Part shown: piece by piece, positions 12,151 to 22,817 of the stretch
Position numbering within the stretch: position 1 is the stretch's first letter
How the letters are laid out: the number at the start of each line of letters is the position of its first letter
Assembly: GCA_008973525.1 (NCBI GenBank)
Contig: WACJ01000041.1
Span: 744,001-808,000 of the forward strand
Source: Stenopsyche tienmushanensis
Lineage: Eukaryota > Arthropoda > Insecta > Trichoptera > Stenopsychidae
Direction: 5' to 3'
Length of the DNA: 64,000 bases
Program-made: the position numbers and the translations under genes
Notes under the pieces: generated by a model
Seen by the model: the letters and a program-made list of their open reading frames with translations, nothing else
Databases searched by the model: none
Told to the model about the DNA's origin: nothing

Positions 12151-13190
12151 TAGTAAAACCTCAATTATCCGAAATAATTGGGGATGAAAGTAGTACGGAT
12201 AACGAAAATCCGAATAATCGAAAATAATCATAATTGACAGTAATAAATATTTGCTTGAGAACCTTCTTGGTTCTCAAGCAAATATATGGTGACATCTGAA
12301 CACTGAAAAGCTTCTTAATTTGTAGGACCGATATCCCCTCTCGCAAATCTCTTCTTGGTCTTCTCGATCTTGTTCTTCTGAGGCAGATATTTTTTGAATT
12401 ATTTCATCATAATTTAAAATTTGAAATCCAGGATCGTTTGCATCGCAATTTAACCACTCGGTTACATCTTCTTCATCGCATTCAGCACATTATAGAAATT
12501 TGTGCTATTGCTTCCACAATGTTTCCTATATTAGGTTCTACCACGTTACTGGAACTTACTAAAGGTCTTTTCAAAATTTTGTTTCATGATTTATTCAAAG
12601 ATGACACATGCAAAGAATTCCAATTATCTGCTGCGATGTAGAAAAAAATCTTCTAAATTTATTTTCTTATGGAAGCTGATAACTGTTTCTTTATTGGTTT
12701 CGTCTGCTAGCAATAATCGTCGAAGCATTTGATTTCTATGTAAACGTTTGAATGTTTTTACTACACCCAAATCCATCGGTTGTATTACCGACGTACCATT
12801 CAGTGGAATTCTTCCTTCTCCACAAATAGCTTCAATGCGTCAATTAATGTGTTTGCTGACGGAATTTCAGCAGAAAGCTTCCCCTATGAATTTAAAGTTC
12901 CTTGATATCATGGCGTCCTTTGAATTTTTCAAGCTAGCCCGAACTTACTTTGAAGGTGGAATCTACATTTAATTTTGTATTGAAAAATATTGCTTTCTCA
13001 CACAATAATGGACCAGATATTGGCTGTCCAGTTGATCGTCTTTGTATGAACCACATAAAAATACACTCTTCAAGTTCTGTATTTCCTCATTTTTCCATAA
13101 CCTTTTGCTCTGAGCTTCCATCTTTTAATATTAAATAATTAGTAAACTTCGCAATATGCAATCTATCACTACGTGAGCTAAAGTGGACAC
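12150..13190 (-). mobile_element. pogo/Tigger-type DNA transposon, internally deleted
   Basis: Read on the minus strand, 13,125-12,890 gives the CENP-B-like DNA-binding region of Tigger transposases: a CIFMWFIQRRSTGQPISGP stretch, then LLCEKAIFFNTKLN and LEKFKGRHDIKEL. After a deletion the frame resumes at about 12,840-12,640 with TSVIQPMDLGVVKTFKR and MLRRLLLADE, the end of the DDE domain. An acidic tail (SASEEQDREDQEE) follows near 12,390-12,340. Stops and frameshifts interrupt it, and the central catalytic aspartates are gone. A pogo-like terminal sequence, AAAACCTCAATTATCCGA, lies at 12,153-12,170. The matching far end was not found. Confidence 0.8.
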
Positions 13191-14327
13191 AATTCTCCAC
13201 GTGCAAATCAGCAAATTATATATTTTTGTTTTATATATATTTGTAAAATAAATGGATTAGATGAAAGTGACCCAATAGCATTTTATAAAATCATTTTGGG
13301 TTGATCCCGCCCTAAAAACGGGACCTTTAGGTCAGTTTAGGCAAGCACCAAATGACGAAAACTTCAATTTTTTTAATAAGTGGTCGTTCTTGAAATTAAA
13401 AAATTAATTCTGATTCCAACCACAAGTGTCGAATTTCACTCACATTATTGTTATCTAGTCGCTTTAAAATGACATTTAATAGTTTATGCTATTCTTAGAA
13501 GCGTTTGATATTAAAATGAGTAAATCTAAAAAAATACCACATTTTTCGATTCCATTGCGGAAACATACATATAAGTTGAGGTTGATAAAAATATAAAATA
13601 GTATTCCGGTTCCCAGTTATCAAAATACTGGGTAGCCAGATCAAATGTTACCAACACTATTAAATTATCGCCAACCAGGCAATGATAAAAGGGTTATAAG
13701 ACGTAAAATATCATTTTATAATTTTAATGTAAAAGAGATATTCGCCATTGAATTCAAATGTAATATTGTCATTGGTTTATATTTAGCTGGTAAGACCTAA
13801 CCTTTTAAACCTAAAAGCTATTGTTGATGAGCTCAAACATCTGAATTTGAATAAGACAAATTGAATATTTTGTGTAGAGGACAATGATTCTAGAACAATT
13901 TAGGTAACGCGACCTCCACATTTGCCACAATTGAATCCCATTACATTTTCTATTTGAAAAAATTATATAACCAAGGTGTCAACTTAAAAATACCAACACG
14001 AGCCAAAGATCGCGTTACTAAAGTATACCTATTTTATGGAATTAATTTTTTCGCAAATCGAGTGTAAGTATTAAGCATCGACGAAACAAAATTTACTGTT
14101 AAATGCACACAGAATGAATATTTTTTACATGAAAAGCATTATTGGATATAGCAACGTCAGTGAAAATTTTGCGACGAAAATGAAAATTGCTTAGTATTTT
14201 TGTTATAATAGCTCCGTCAGTATATTTTGGCGGATGGAAGTGTACTTCACGTTTTATGTAGTTAGTAAAAAATAATGTGCATCAGGAATTGGTTGGAATA
14301 TAATTTTTAACACATTAATTTTTGTAG
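13191..14327. other. intergenic stretch before GMC-2
   Basis: Apart from the possible transposase remnant there is no gene. The stretch ends in a splice acceptor (TTAATTTTTGTAG, ending 14,327), 58 bp before the GMC-2 start. GMC-2 probably also has a non-coding upstream exon, which I could not place. Confidence 0.4.
13840..14160 (+). mobile_element. possible transposase remnant
   Basis: A broken frame reads ...EDNDSR, then RPPHLPQLNPITFSI, recalling the D-x-N / NPIE(L/I) DDE block found in several IS630- or Tc-like transposases. Stops are frequent. No termini were identified. Confidence 0.3.
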
Positions 14328-14385
14328 TTGCATGTGACAAGGATTTGTAATAGTGTTTTTAAAAGTGATTTAATATTTTTTAAAC

Positions 14386-17300
14386 ATGGAATCTTATCAT
14401 CTTCCTGCAATTTTATCGTCTGCGAGAATCTTCGCATCTTTAGTGCCAGGACTCTCATTTTTATTGGCAACACATATGTCAATCATGTTGTATAGACCAG
14501 ATATTTTGGATGCCGATAATAGAGTACACGATTTGAAAGTGCGAGATATGCTACCGTATTATGATTTTATAATAATTGGTGCCGGTTCAGCGGGAGCTGT
14601 CGTGGCTAATAGACTATCAGAAAATCCGAATTGGAACATATTGTTGTTGGAGGCCGGTCCTGATGAACACTTCTTGGGAGATCCTCCTTTGATGATGCCA
14701 GCCTTGCATCAGACTGACGTGGATTGGAAATTCACCACGGTTCGAAATGATAAATTCTGCTTGGGTATGGAAGGTGGCGTTTGTAGATGGCCGCGCGGTA
14801 AAGTTTTGGGCGGATCCAGTTCCATTAACGCCATGTTATACGTGAGAGGCAATAAAAAGGATTTTGATAATTGGGAGAAGCTTGGAAATGAAGGATGGGC
14901 ATACGACAAAGTGTTACGATACTTTAAGAAATCTGAAGATATGCGAATATCTGAGTATAGAGACGATTACTACCATGGAAAAGACGGCTATCTTTCGATC
15001 GAATATTATAGATATAAACAACCATTGTGGAAATACTTCGAAAGGGCCGTACAAGAAATGGGATACAGCATGATAGATATAAACGGTCGTACGCAGACTG
15101 GATTCACATCACCGCATGGGACGCTGCGTGATGGCTTAAGATGCAGCACATCAAAAGCCTTTTTGAGACCTGCTTCCAAAAGAAAAAATCTACACGTCAG
15201 CATACATTCCTTCGTAGAAAAGATCCTCATCGACAAACACACCAAAAGAGCTTATGGCGTGAAATTCAATAAGTATGGAATGTCTCATAAAGTGAGGGCA
15301 AAACGAGAAGTCATTCTGTCCGCCGGCGCTGTCCAAAGCCCTCAAATTTTAATGCTTTCCGGTGTAGGAGAATCAGAACACTTGCTGGAAAAACAGATCA
15401 GACCGATTGTGCATTTGCCAGGCGTAGGAAAGAATCTTCAGGATCATGTTGCAATGGGAGGGAATCCATATCTATACATAACGGACGACGGAAGAGATCT
15501 GGGATTGAACATTAAGGAAATATTCAATCAACATACACTAGAACAATTTACCAAATACCACGACGGTCCCATGTATAATTTGGCAGAATGCGAGCTAATG
15601 GGCTTTGTAAATACTAAATATGCAAATTATTCCGACGATTTTCCTGACATTCAACTGTATTTAGGAGCATATGCAGATAACACCGACGGAGGACTGTTCG
15701 GCAAGAAAGACATCGGAATGAGCGACGAAACATATACGGCAGTGTACGAAGACATCATTTACAAAACAGCTTATTCAGCTGTGCCACTCCTCTTGAGGCC
15801 AAAGAGTCGAGGCTATATTAAACTGAAAGACAAAAATCCAACATCTCCGCCTTTAATATACCCAAACTACTTTGAAAATCGCGAAGACCTAGACGTATTA
15901 GTAAGGCCATGTTGATACATTTTATATATGATACTTTTCCAGCAAGACAAATTTTAAAATGACGATAATTTAAAACTGTTTACAGATAGAAGGTGCTAAA
16001 ATTGCGTATGAAATATCGCAAACTCCGACTATGCGCAAACTAAAAGCACAATTGAATCCCCGGCCAATACCAGGATGCGAAAACTATATTATGATGTCAG
16101 ACTGAATATCTCGAATGTCAAGCTCGTCATCACACATTGACCATATTTCATCCCGTGGGAACATGTAAGATGGCGCCGCACTACGATCCGGAACGCGTTG
16201 TCGATGCTAGATTGAAGGTAAATTCGATATATTTACTAAAACTAATACGCTTCTTTAATTAAATACGTTTAATGATTGGTTAATCTTTAACCTTTTAACT
16301 GCCAATGAATCATCAGCGCGTAAAAATGCGACGCGCCGGTGAGTCGTTGGCAGTTAAAAGGTTAAGTTCACGATAAACTCACGATAATTTAATACATTGC
16401 TTGCGGGAGTGAAAAATCGTGAAGATAATCTCTTCTTCATAAATACACTCAAACCTCTATTTGTGCGATTTTGAAGTTATGCGGCTTTTTAAAAGCGATT
16501 TTTTATTTATTTCATAAAGAATATGTATCGGGATAATATTATTTCTCTAGTGGATATCTACCAGATATCTTTATAATTTTACTACTAATGCGAGACATCC
16601 TTAAAATGCCACCAAAAATGTTATTTTTAATTGGTTTTTTATTAACTTTTTTTGTGCGATTTTGGGTATATTTTATATAGCTGTTTCAAAGTTATGCGGT
16701 TTTTAAAATCTATGGAACGTATCTTCACTTTTTCTATGTAAGTCAGTTTTTTTTGTGCGATTTGCCGCGGAACGCATCTACCGCACAAAAAAAGGTTTAT
16801 TAAGTGTACTACACTTTAAAAGTGAAAAAAATTGTGTTCGATATTGTCTTTTATAAAGCTATATATTAGTTGAAGGTAAATGTATAAAATTTAAATATTT
16901 TTTCATGACCTTATATCGAAATTCAAACACCAAACCAACCCCGCAAGCAAAGTGTTAATAAATATTGTTTTAAACACAAATTCCTTGAAATTTTGATTGT
17001 GCCATATTATTGAGTTTTTTTTAATAAATGATGAAAATTTCAGGTGTACGGAATCCATGGATTGCGAGTAGTTGACGCCAGCATCATGCCTTTGGTTCCC
17101 AGTGCCAATACTAATGCCGCTGCAATAATGATCGGAGAAAAGGCATCAGATATGATAAAGGAAGACTGGTTGGCAGGTTTGCGATTTATATCGCCTGTTG
17201 TTTATTTCGACAACCATGAAATGGGACCCATCAAGGGTTATCAAACGATGTATAACCAATACCAATCGAAGGGTAATCATTACCCATCACCTTTGCACGA

Positions 17301-19212
17301 TAACATGAATTCCCAAGAATTTGGGCTAGTTAAACATGGATCTTATTATAATAAAGCTACGAATCCAATTTTAAATCATTATCAAGCAAATATGTTTTCA
17401 GCGAAGTCCGATCCAAATGTTTATAGCTATGGAACACAAGGACCTTATCAAGATGATATTTTGCATGAAAATTTAATCGACTATATGCCTTCAGATAATA
17501 TTTACCATGATGATAAAATGCATTCTGAATCAACATACAACCAAAATAGTAATGAAATGTTTTACTCAGACAACAATAACGTAAATAATGTCATGCCGGA
17601 CAAAGAATATAGCAACTTTGTAGATGATGTCATTGTGAAGCCCTATTACGATGAAAGCGAGAATATTTTTATTAATAATTTTGATAAAAAACTGCAGTCA
17701 AAAATCCAAGATGGTAACACAAATGAGTTAAATTATATCGATACCAATAACCAAAATATACATCAACAGGGGGAAAATTTTCTAAATGTTCATGGTGATA
17801 TAAATGAGGTAAATAGCAATGGATATGATACTCAATACTCAATCAATAACAACAAAGATGACATAAATGTATTTGACAATATTCAGTCCAACATCCAAAA
17901 TGTACCCATAGAAGATATTCATCAACAAGAGCAAAATCTCCCGGATATTGAATACGACCATGGCGGTATAAATGAGTTAAATAATATCAAATATAATTTT
18001 CCAAATGTACCGATAAATGATATAAATCAGCAGGAGCAAAACTTACAAGGTGATAACTACTACAATGGTGGTATAAATCAATTTAATAATATTGAATCCA
18101 ACATCCAAAATGAACTCATAGATAATATTTATGAACAAGAGCAAAATTTCCCAGATGTTAAATACGACTATGGCGGTATAAATGAGTTCAATAATATCAA
18201 ATATAATATTCCAAATGTACCGAATGACAACTACAACAACGGTGGTATAAATCAGTTTAACAATATTGAATCAAACATCCAAAATGAACCAATAGATAAT
18301 ATTTATCAACAAGAGCAAAATTTCCCGGATATTAAATACGATTATGGCGGTATAAATAAATTCAATAATATCAAATATAATGTTCCAAATGTACCGAATG
18401 ACATCTACAACAATGGTGGTATAAATCAGTTTAACAATATTGAATCCAACATCCAAAATGAACTCATAGATAATATTAATCAACAAGAGCAAAAATTCCC
18501 GAATGTAAACTACGACAATGGCGGTATAAATGAGTTCAGTAATATTAAACACAAAGTCCAAAATTTACCCATTAGAGATATTCAGGATCAAAACTTGCCA
18601 GATTTTAATTATGGACATGGCATTACAAATGGAATTAAAATGATTGAATCCGACGTTCAAAATATACCCATAGACGATATTCATCAACAGGAGCAAATTC
18701 CTCAAAATGTCAATTACGACCACGGTAATATAAATCATTTCAACGATATCTACGATCAATCAAGTTCTACATCAAATCAAAATTATAATAATAAAGCCTT
18801 CTCCAAACACAAAAATCAATTATACGGAATTAATAAATATTTTAAGCGTCCCCTAATTGAAATATCACAACCCAATCAATACAACTTTCAAGGAGCAAAC
18901 GCCGTTAAGCCTGTCGTAAAATACCCGCAAATTAAAGTCACACATGAAACACCGCAATATAACAATGATGATCATCGCAAATTGACATCAAAGAGCGAAA
19001 CTTTAAACGCCATGGCGATAATATCGTTAATACCACCGAACGAATTGCACAAATACAAATTCGATACGATCATACGCCAAGGATCTCAACCGATCGATCG
19101 ATCTATGCATATCGGTTCCGATATTGATATTCGACCAATAAATCCACAAAAAACGTACGCGCGAGGTGTTCCATGGAATAAAATGCAATGGACCGACATA
19201 ACACCATGCTGA
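14386..19212 (+). CDS. GMC-2, GMC oxidoreductase with long repeat-rich C-terminal tail (one frameshift)
   Basis: Exons 14,386-15,900, 15,986-16,217 and 17,044-19,212 join in phase 0 via GT-AG introns. Discounting one extra base at about 16,103, the product is about 1,304 residues, twice the usual family length. A hydrophobic N-terminus (8-35) precedes GAGSAG (65-70), [11 protein letters not shown], the HPVG histidine (about 560) and the NTNA asparagine (about 604). The GMC fold ends near residue 625. About 680 further residues follow, rich in Asn, Gln, Asp, Ile and Tyr. They contain about nine copies of a roughly 35-residue motif (NNI.SNIQN, then QQEQNFPD and YDYGGIN), three of them spaced at exactly 174 bp (18,091; 18,265; 18,439). 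The last 90 residues are of ordinary composition. The extra base creates a TGA just before the HPVG region; all surrounding sequence is intact. A poly(A) signal lies at 19,241. Confidence 0.88.
16287..16365. repeat. 79-bp perfect hairpin with TTAA ends
   Basis: Perfect 19-bp inverted arms (16,287-16,305 and 16,347-16,365), each bounded by TTAA. A nested inner pair GCGCGT/ACGCGC lies in the 41-bp centre. The TTAA edges fit a very short piggyBac-type MITE. A related half-copy starts at about 7,671. Confidence 0.7.
16389..16958. mobile_element. piggyBac-like MITE in GMC-2 intron 2
   Basis: The left end is TTAA at 16,389, then TACATTGCTTGCGGG. The right end is CCCCGCAAGCAAAGTG and TTAA at 16,955-16,958. 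The TIRs match those of the copy at 40,695-41,161. There is no coding capacity. It contains the TA-flanked MITE at 16,444-16,808, which must be a later insertion. Confidence 0.65.
16444..16808 (+). repeat. TA-flanked pogo-like MITE, copy 1
   Basis: The left end is TACACTCAAACCTCTATTTG, then TGCGATTTTGAAGTTATGCGG. The right end is ACCGCACAAAAAAAGG ... TTAAGTGTA. The ends are inverted copies apart from a 3-bp insertion. Other copies are at 34,592-35,110 and about 47,501-48,044. The internal sequence has no ORF. Confidence 0.7.
17869..18750 (+). repeat. coding tandem repeat in the GMC-2 tail
   Basis: An in-frame degenerate tandem array. Three successive copies of the ATTGAATC(C/A)AACATCC segment start at 18,091, 18,265 and 18,439, an exact 174-bp (58-codon) higher-order period made of a 35-residue and a 23-residue half. 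Older copies on both sides are more diverged. All copies keep the reading frame. Confidence 0.9.
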
Positions 19213-19757
19213 TACCTGCTTACATGTAATCATGCAAAATAATAAATATCATTATTAATCGTTGTGTTTCTATTTTTATAATTTACATAAGCATTAGACG
19301 GATGTTCTCCGCATTACATATTTCTTCACGTGATTTGTTATTATGAAGGATTTATTGACATTTCTAAGACTAAACGCAATTAAATCACATGCTTTATTAA
19401 CTGGTCTTTGTTTATTTTATTGCTTTATATTACGTGCTTATTTAAAATATGTGCTATAAATTAAATTTAAAAAAGAGGCTGTCGGAATTAAAGACTCGCG
19501 TGGAATGAGCTGAAAGTCACGTATTACTAAAGATCAATTTATTCACGCTTTCACCAAAATTATTCGCAAGGAGATATCCTTTGAAGCAGTATTTTGCAAC
19601 CGATGGTCCGCGATTAATAATCAAAGCATAAATAAAACAACTTGATAGAATTGGCTTTGAAATTGTTCTATACCTAAAACGATGTAACAAATATTTAGTG
19701 TTTTTCCCAATTTTTTCACAAGAAGTTTCGAATATCCATGTGAAATATCAAATAATT
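19213..19757. other. 3' flank of GMC-2, no gene
   Basis: AT-rich. Contains AATAAA at 19,241-19,246 as a candidate polyadenylation signal for GMC-2. Nothing else is recognised. Confidence 0.5.
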
Positions 19758-20120
19758 TGTTACGTAGGAGCGGGGGCGCTTTCGGGCGTCGGACAAAAAG
19801 ACTCTCTTCTCTAAGTATTTATTTATTCAATACGAGAGAGATCTGGCTGCGAGAAGGACGTCCTTCCGCAGCCAAGGCCAACTGACGACTTCTCGGCTCC
19901 CGCTTCCTTCCGACCGACAACAGTGCACGCGTAAGAAGCAATCGGCCGGTAATTGCAGGTGTAATTTCCATGTAGCGCCACAGAAGATGGCGTTGTTAAA
20001 ATAGCACATTGCACCTAAAGAGAGACGGCAGATTACGCTGTTAATCTGGCAAATTAAGTCTGCTCAGATTAACAGCCCTATTGCATGGGGATGTTAAATC
20101 CCCCTACGCTACAACTACAT
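19758..20120. mobile_element. GC-rich LTR-like or non-autonomous element
   Basis: A sharply GC-rich block in AT-rich DNA. It begins TGTTACGTAGGAGCGGGG and ends CCCCCTACGCTACA at 20,113, so the ends are partly inverted and TG...CA-like, as in a solo LTR. An identical 8-bp direct repeat, AAATAATT, sits at 19,750-19,757 and 20,121-20,128, which would place the right end at 20,120. No coding sequence. The class is unresolved: solo LTR, or an element with 8-bp target duplication. Confidence 0.45.
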
Positions 20121-20674
20121 AAATAATTCATGATACCAAAAGGTTATAAAGGCTTGGAATATATTAGGGACGATTCCCCAATACGAAATAAAGATACCTG
20201 TTTTTTTTTTTGAGATTAACACCCAAATGGATTAACGTGTCTCAAAACAAGCTTTATTCTATTTTTATTCAATATTCATCCATGTTCGATTTCCGATCAA
20301 TTCTTAAATCTGAAGATTATTAAAGAACCATTTTAATTGCTTCATCTGATTATTAATAGAAGTTAAATAATCCATGAGTTTAATTCAATACTATCGCGGA
20401 AGAATCGTCAATGTAACATTTTAATAAATAGTCTAATTTAATTAATTTTTAAAGTTTTGAGACATTCCAATAATTACAACTATGAATGTAATGTAAAGTG
20501 TACACATACGTTTATTCATATCAGTAAACATAACTCAGATAATACATGCTTGGATTATTATAAAATATTACTTATTAGCTTAGCTATAGAGTGAACGTGA
20601 TTATAAGTTTATATTATTTTAAATTAATATTAAGGGGAAAAAAATAAAAAATGGATTACGCGATATAACTCGCT
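20121..20674. other. AT-rich stretch, no gene recognised
   Basis: No frames or repeat ends recognised between the LTR-like block and the retrotransposon. Confidence 0.5.
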
Positions 20675-22221
20675 GCGACACTGACTGATAACTACAGACC
20701 CATTGCAATCGCCACCATCTTGGCCAAACTGCTGGAAAAAATTGTGCACGGGAAGCTAAAAGCCTACCTTTACACCGACGATGCACAGTTTGGTTTTAAA
20801 TCAAACACTTCTACCAGTTTGGCCATCTACACGCTCAAGCAAGTCATCAGGTATTACACCAGCAGAAGGACTGTTGTCTATGCTTGCTTTCTCGACCTTA
20901 GCAAGGCATTTGATCGCGTCGATCGAAGTCTACTTTGGGATAAACTTTTGAAGAGAGGAGCCCCTTCTACTCTGGTCGATCTGTTGGCCAGTTGGTATCG
21001 AGGGCAGCGCTATTCGGTTCGCTGGGATGGTCTTCTGTCGAGTTCTTTCAGCACTGGGTGCGGAGTCAGACAGGGTGGCTCTATGTCGCCAGACCTCTTC
21101 AACCTGTACATGGACGAGCTCTCCGCGGCACTCAGAGAGACCGCAGTGGGCTGCCAGGTGGGTGGAAGGAGCATCAACCATATCTTTTATGCTGATGACA
21201 TGGTGCTGTTGGCGCCCTCAATCAAGGCACTGAGAACGCTATTGGACGTCTGCGTGGACTACACCATCACACACAAATTGACATTCAATATATCGAAGTC
21301 AGTGGTGATGGTGTTCCGAGACGGGAAGGCCCCGGATCACGTCCCTCCTGTATCCATCGAGGGAAATGAACTCAACGTAGTTCGGGAGGTTAAATATCTC
21401 GGGCATATCTTCAACGACAATCTCAGCGATGATGCCGATATAGACAGGCAAAGAAGAGCCATGTGCATGCGGGGAAACATGTTGGCGCGACGCTTCTTTA
21501 AATGCAGCGATGCAGTCAAGCGTCAGCTTTTCCTAACGTATTGCACGTCCATGTACACGGGAGAACTTTGGACACAGTTCCGGCAGAGCAGCATGCGACA
21601 GCTACGGGTGCAATATAACAATTGTTATAGAGCACTATTCGGGCTGCCCAGGAGTTGTAGTGCATCGGGAATGTTCCTCTACGGGCGCATTCCCCAACTC
21701 GAGGCGCTCCTTCGTAGAGCTGCAGTGTCTATGAAGTGCCGCGTCTTCTCTTCAGGAAACGCCTTAGTGAGATCAGCATCGATCGACCTCGCCTCTATCT
21801 TATTTAAGAGGTGGACAGGGTTAATATTTAGGCCCCCCTAATTATCTTCTTAATTCTTATATTATTATTATTCTTTAATTTTTTAATTGCTAATGTTTTA
21901 TTTTTTTTTTATTATTATATATATATATTTATGCATATTTTTATTTTGTTTTTCTAAAAATTTGATTATTCTTTTATTTATCGTTATTAATTTTTATTTT
22001 TTATGATTAATTTCATTTATATTTATTTTATATTTTTTATTATTTTTATTATATTTATATGTATTTTATTTTATTTTTTTTTATCTTTATTTTATTTTAT
22101 ATTTATCTTTTTATTTTTACATTATTTTTTTTTTTTACATTGTATTTCATTTCACTTGTTTTTATGTAATATGGCGTAAGCTGTGAATAAATTTCTAAAT
22201 AAATAAAATAAATAAATAAAA
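20675..22221 (+). mobile_element. L2/CR1-like non-LTR retrotransposon, 5'-truncated
   Basis: It starts abruptly in the reverse transcriptase domain (LTDNYRPIAI at about 20,681) and runs through the ORF stop at 21,841. The 3' UTR is extremely T-rich, and a TAAA-type tail ends near 22,221. Loss of the endonuclease and N-terminal RT is the usual outcome of incomplete target-primed reverse transcription. It inserted between GMC-2 and GMC-3 in the same orientation as the genes. I could not define a target-site duplication. Confidence 0.85.
20681..21841 (+). CDS. reverse transcriptase (partial), L2/CR1-like
   Basis: The frame is open from about 20,681; the first Met is at 20,720 and gives 373 residues. 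In order the RT boxes are GFK.NTSTSLAIYTLKQ, CFLDLSKAFDRVD (motif A), GVRQGGSMSPDLFNLYMD (motif B) and FYADDMVLL (catalytic motif C, about 21,186). VKYLGHIFND and a Cys-poor C-terminal region follow. The style of motif A suits the L2/CR1 group better than jockey. The frame is uninterrupted, so this copy looks recent although it is 5'-truncated and cannot be autonomous. Confidence 0.88.
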   Translation: MTDNYRPIAIATILAKLLEKIVHGKLKAYLYTDDAQFGFKSNTSTSLAIYTLKQVIRYYTSRRTVVYACFLDLSKAFDRVDRSLLWDKLLKRGAPSTLVDLLASWYRGQRYSVRWDGLLSSSFSTGCGVRQGGSMSPDLFNLYMDELSAALRETAVGCQVGGRSINHIFYADDMVLLAPSIKALRTLLDVCVDYTITHKLTFNISKSVVMVFRDGKAPDHVPPVSIEGNELNVVREVKYLGHIFNDNLSDDADIDRQRRAMCMRGNMLARRFFKCSDAVKRQLFLTYCTSMYTGELWTQFRQSSMRQLRVQYNNCYRALFGLPRSCSASGMFLYGRIPQLEALLRRAAVSMKCRVFSSGNALVRSASIDLASILFKRWTGLIFRPP

Positions 22222-22289
22222 CATCAATTATCGATATTATAAGCATTATCAAAAAAATAATAATAAATCGCAATAAACGTACACTTCAT

Positions 22290-22817
22290 ATTTTCTTCGC
22301 ACACATAATGCTGGAATTAAATGAGATTCCAAATTACAATAATACATAATTTTAGAAAAAGTGTCCAAGACTTATTCGATCTATCATTATTTTCCGAAAC
22401 TAGAAAAGTAGCTATCGATTAAATACAATCTCATCCGATATACTAAAAACCGGTTTTCAAGCGACATGCCTCATCATTCTTAAAGATCAACGACTGACAT
22501 TCAACGCCACCTTAGATAATAGAATATTGAAACTGCATTATTCAAGCTTTAAATAAATATGTGAATCACAAAAGTAGAAGATATATTGTTTTAAGCCTGT
22601 TTGCAGTGGAAAACTTAAACAGTCACATAAATAAAATGAAAACTAGATAAGGATGCATATTTAGACTTTCCATTGTCTTTAGTCCACAGTCCAGGAAAAC
22701 ATTAGTACACATCGCAACCTGCTGGCAATTTTTCTACATACAGAATTCAAATATCAATTTAAATTTAAGGAAAAATTAGCATCTTATATTATAGAAATCA
22801 ATTAATTCAATTTAAAA
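22290..22817 (+). promoter_or_regulatory. GMC-3 upstream region, duplicated at 25,235-25,620
   Basis: About 500 bp immediately upstream of GMC-3 is repeated, with substitutions and gaps, at 25,235-25,620. Shared stretches include GAAACTGCATTATTCAAGC, AAGATATATTGTTTTAA and CTGGCAATTTTTCTACATAC. It probably holds the promoter and 5' leader of GMC-3. No specific element can be named with certainty. Confidence 0.55.

Larger units (their letters stand above)
16218..17043 (+). other. GMC-2 intron 2, loaded with nested mobile elements
   Basis: An 826-bp intron with donor GTAAAT and acceptor TTTCAG. It holds a 79-bp TTAA-ended hairpin and a piggyBac-like element, with a pogo-like MITE nested inside the latter. 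All are listed separately. Confidence 0.8.

Noticed and set aside
18271..18759. Two hydrophobic minus-strand ORFs (18,271-18,561 and 18,565-18,759) that look like membrane proteins.
   Set aside because: They are antisense shadows of the GMC-2 repeat. Asn/Asp/Tyr-rich codons read backwards give Ile/Val/Leu, and the repeat period explains their length.
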